Below, piece by piece: positions 60,860 through 64,000 of a stretch of DNA of 64,000 bases. The DNA lies in the NCBI RefSeq assembly GCF_014805685.1, contig NC_060906.1:19257164-19321163 (forward strand). Reading direction: 5' to 3'. The stretch is from Silurus meridionalis (taxonomy: Eukaryota; Chordata; Actinopteri; Siluriformes; Siluridae). Position numbers and translations under genes: made by a program. The stretch's first letter is position 1. Every line of letters starts with the position of its first letter. The notes below the pieces were generated by a model, which made no database searches, was not told the origin of the DNA, and worked only from the letters and a program-made list of their open reading frames with translations.

Positions 60860-61576
60860 GTGAGCCACGCATGCGCATGCGCTCTCACGTTCTCGAGTTT
60901 GCCAAGGACCCAGGAAATTATTTATTTATTTATTTATTTTGTAGTTTGCGCATGCGTGGATCAAGTGAGCACGGCCACTCCATTAACTGTCTGGAGTCTG
61001 GAGACATGTTAGACTTTACAATCAGTATTTTGAAAAGTTATGTTTCGAAGTGGCAAAAATAGTAATTATTAACATATATTCATTTACAATATTTATTTAT
61101 CATGTGGAAAAAGTATACATAAGAAAAGAATGACTAAGATGCCTTCTCTGGAAGAAGAACAAGAGGTTGATTAATTATCAATTATAAATGATGCACAATG
61201 AGCAGTGCTCTCTTTCTTTCATTAGAACTGATAAATCCCCGGTGTTTGTCCTTGTTGCTGCTGCTGCTGCTGTATTACCCTGTGTTTTTGGAGCAGAATG
61301 AGTGCAAAATGAGTGCAAAAGGAAGTGTGATGAAGAGTCTGGGCTGAAGGGAGGAGTTTAATCCTCGCAAAAACACACCGGCCGCTGTGTTGGGAGATGT
61401 GTGCAGTTCCTCTGGATACAGTAGCAGTGACAAGTGCAGGTCTGACAAAACAAGAAGAAGAAGAAGAAGGAGAAGAAGAAGAAAAGAAGAAGGAGAGCAA
61501 GAAAAGAAGAAGAAGCTATTCTTTTTAAATGTGGACAAAGTCAGAATAAAGACTGAACCCCTAAAAGTCTCTGCAA
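60860..61576 (+). promoter_or_regulatory. Probable pax1 promoter and 5' UTR
   Basis: Two NRF1-like palindromes, 'gcatgcgcatgcgc' (60868-60881) and 'tgcgcatgcgt' (60947-60957), lie 620-710 bp before the start codon in locally CpG-rich sequence. The 350 bp before the ATG end in a purine-rich GAAGAAG tract (61452-61520). Transcription start not determinable. Confidence 0.45.
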
Positions 61577-62073
61577 ATGGGTAAGTGTTATTATTATATA
61601 TGTTAATATTCCATTGAAAAGGTGTAAATGAAAATAAAAATGTAATGGCGTAATTAATGCAAATTTGTTAAAAATATTTATTTTATTATTTTATGCCTAT
61701 GTATGCTTAAGATCTCTATATTTTACAGTTATGTTTAGAAATGTTCTCTTTTTAATGCAACTTAATTGCAGTCACTATATAACATTTAGTTTTGTAATTG
61801 TTTAGACAAATTAAAACACTTTTACAACATCTGCTATTGTTCAATCAAAGGAAGTGGAGATTTTTGTGCTGTGTTGTATGAAATATAAAAAATACGAAAT
61901 TGTCTATTTAGTCCTATAAAGTTAATAACTTGTTGTGCATAGTAGTAGGTTTGCCTACAAATGAGTAGAAACTGGAAAAAGGCACTGAATTATTAATGCC
62001 AGGTTACTATTATAAAAGATTAGTTCAATAGCCCTATGTCTAAATCTTAAATATTGATGACCACCATGTGGAG

Positions 62074-62134
<61 letters not shown>

Positions 62135-62870
62135 GTATTATTATTATTACTATTATCATTATTATTATTATTATTATTATCATAATCATCAATATAATTA
62201 TTATTTATTATTATTATTATTATTATCATCATTATTATTATTATTACAGAGCAGCCGTCGTACGGAGAGGTGAACCAGCTGGGCGGTGTGTTTGTGAACG
62301 GGCGGCCTCTTCCCAACGCCATCCGGGTGCGGATCGTGGAACTCGCGCAGCTCGGAATTCGCCCGTGCGACATCAGCCGCCAGCTGCGCGTCTCTCACGG
62401 CTGCGTGAGCAAGATCCTGGCGCGTTACCACGAGACGGGTTCGGTGCTGCCGGGGGCCATCGGGGGCAGCAAGCCGCGCGTCACCACACCCAACGTTGTG
62501 AAAAGCATACGGGAGTATAAGCGCGCGGACCCGGGCATGTTCGCGTGGGAGATCCGGGACCGGCTGCTGTCCGACGGCGTGTGCGACAAGTACAACGTGC
62601 CGTCGGTGAGCTCCATCAGTCGCATCTTGAGGAATAAGATTGGGAACCTGTCGCAGCCTTTACAGCACGAGGGCGGTGTCGGCGTTAAACCTCACGCCCC
62701 GCCGATTCCTTACAGCCCGGTGTGTGCTTACTCTTACCCCAACGCCATCTCACCTACCGGCGCAAAACTCGGTGGACCTCACGGCGTCGGGGTCGGTCTG
62801 TCCCGGGCCTGGCCTTCTGTACACACCGTCAGCAACATCTTAGGGATACGAGCTTTCATGGACCACTCAG
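61577..62870 (+). CDS. pax1: Paired box protein Pax1, exons 1-2 (5' part)
   Basis: Paired-domain transcription factor of sclerotome and pharyngeal pouch endoderm. The first exon supplies only ATG G (61577-61580, donor gtaagt). The second is 62250-62870 (acceptor ttattacag, donor gtaagt, phase 1). The start reads [20 protein letters not shown]; the paired domain spans about residues 6-134. The octapeptide 'HTVSNILGI' is at 193-201; Ser-Asn there (not Thr-Asp) points to Pax1 rather than Pax9, as does the position next to nkx2.4. No homeodomain, as expected for this subgroup. The C-terminal transactivation exons are off the right edge. Residues at about 87-110, in the linker and start of the second subdomain ('[14 protein letters not shown]'), differ from the human sequence at several places in a domain that is usually near-invariant, which may reflect one teleost duplicate evolving faster. 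Confidence 0.93.
62078..62248 (+). repeat. (TTA)n array running into the pax1 exon 2 acceptor
   Basis: Blocks of (ATT)n from 62078 to 62127 and again up to 62245, broken by cat/cac text. The last units form the acceptor itself (ttattattacag). Confidence 0.95.
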
Positions 62871-63172
62871 GTAAGTTCTGCTTTGTTCGTTTATTCATTC
62901 AGTCAAATGCATAATGACAAATAGACGAATGCAGAAAACAAAATAGATAGAAAATGTAATTAATAAATAATAAATCAGAATGACAAATATGGAAAATGTT
63001 TTATTTGGGGGGAAAAATTAGAAATGAGAAAAATGCAATTTTAATTAAAATAGAACACGTGAAAAAACCAAAATGTTCAGTGACCCTTTTTAATACAAAA
63101 TCATATTTCAGTTCTAACAATTTTTAATAGTTATATGTTGGAGTAAGTTGCTGCATCTATCTTTATCTGACG

Positions 63173-63204
<32 letters not shown>

Positions 63205-63631
63205 ACTACCATTTCTACTATATGGTGGTGTGTTAATGCAATATGGGAAAGCCAGTAAATAAACATGACCAGATGATATGGTATAAACTGATTAATCACT
63301 GTATAACTATCGTTAGTGTGATAAGTGTATAAGTGTCTGTTAGGTGTAACAGCTAATGTTTAGAAAAGTGTGTTATAATTTTCAGAATAATAGGGAAAGC
63401 GCGTAAGTGTAAGCCAAATTGACTGCGTATGAGTGGTAGGGAAGTGAGCAGTGTGTTAGATGAAACAGAGTATAGATTGATAAGGGTCTGTGATAATAAT
63501 CTTTCAGCATGTTAAATATATAAACTATATATAGTGTATAAGTAATTACATATGGTAATAATGAAAAATAAACTAGAGAACATTTGGGATAATATGTTAG
63601 GGCAACTGGAAAGTCAAGTCAAGTTTATCCC

Positions 63632-63672
<41 letters not shown>

Positions 63673-64000
63673 CCTAGCGTCCCACCCATGCGGAATTCCC
63701 AACTCATGCCCTGTGTTCCCGGGACAGACTCCAAATCCAAAATTGAACTTGACCATGATAAATCGCTTTATGAAGATAAATGAATAAATTGTAGAAGTAG
63801 ATTTAAAGAAACTCTAATTATGAAAACTGAACAAAGAAATGCTATGGGAACAAGGCTATGTGTGTGTTAATCCGATAATACAAAATAATATATTTCATCA
63901 ACTCACATGTAAACGGTTTGAGTCTTTAGGCATCTCATCACCACAATTTACAAAAAAAAAAATGTTTTCTTCCGTATGATGAACATAAATTATTTTCGTT
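62871..64000. other. pax1 intron 2 (start), no further exon seen
   Basis: No frame resembling the next Pax1 exon was found. Contains (GAT)n at 63173-63201 and (GT)n at 63636-63670, the latter just after 'aagtcaagtcaagtttatcc', which resembles the start of the repeat at 55155. Confidence 0.5.

Noticed and set aside
62068..62520. 150-codon + frame starting in (ATT)n before pax1 exon 2
   Set aside because: It enters the pax1 exon in the wrong frame; the paired domain is in the frame joined to ATG G at 61577.

Overview
The window is nuclear DNA from a ray-finned (teleost) fish. The evidence is multi-exon vertebrate genes, very AT-rich introns and spacers, many dinucleotide and tetranucleotide microsatellites, and Tc1/mariner, hAT-like and LINE remnants of the kinds that fill teleost genomes. 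The repeat mix would fit an otophysan such as a catfish, but that is a weak inference.

Four genes are supported. (1) The last two coding exons of a PPC/DUF296-domain gene (2957-3559, +). (2) A complete xrn2, the nuclear 5'-3' exoribonuclease, in 31 coding exons (23138-47415, +). (3) A two-exon nkx2.4 homeobox gene on the opposite strand (48838-50819, -), tail-to-tail with xrn2. (4) The first two exons of pax1 (61577-62870, +), whose remaining exons lie past the right edge. The order xrn2 - nkx2.4 - pax1 matches the human chromosome 20p11 block, except that nkx2.2, which sits between NKX2-4 and PAX1 in human, is not in the 10.8 kb between them here.

Layout: 1-2.95 kb is spacer with a Tc1-derived fragment. 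2.96-3.6 kb is the PPC-domain 3' end. 3.6-22.9 kb is a gene-free stretch with a LINE 3' end (4.7-5.6 kb), a MITE (9.4-9.8 kb), a Tc1 fragment (12.3-12.5 kb), a broken Tc1 element (14.6-15.85 kb), a decayed AP-endonuclease/RT LINE on the minus strand (17.3-19.4 kb) and a deleted Tc1 copy (21.9-22.5 kb). 23.1-47.4 kb is xrn2 with transposon fragments in its introns. 47.4-48.8 kb is the convergent 3' region. 48.8-50.8 kb is nkx2.4. 51-61.2 kb is regulatory-type spacer, very rich in simple repeats. 61.2-64 kb is the 5' end of pax1.

Main oddities: the xrn2 coding sum is one base short of a full frame, and the break maps to exon 30; xrn2 has one GC-AG intron; microsatellites abut the 3' splice site in three different genes; a ~50-bp perfect inverted repeat sits in a tetranucleotide array between nkx2.4 and pax1; and nkx2.2 is missing from its usual place. 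I found no prokaryote-type system, CRISPR array or virus-like gene cluster. The developmental genes (nkx2.4 in ventral forebrain/thyroid, pax1 in sclerotome/pharyngeal pouch) next to a housekeeping RNA-decay gene suggest a regulatory block in which xrn2 is probably a bystander, though that is inference.
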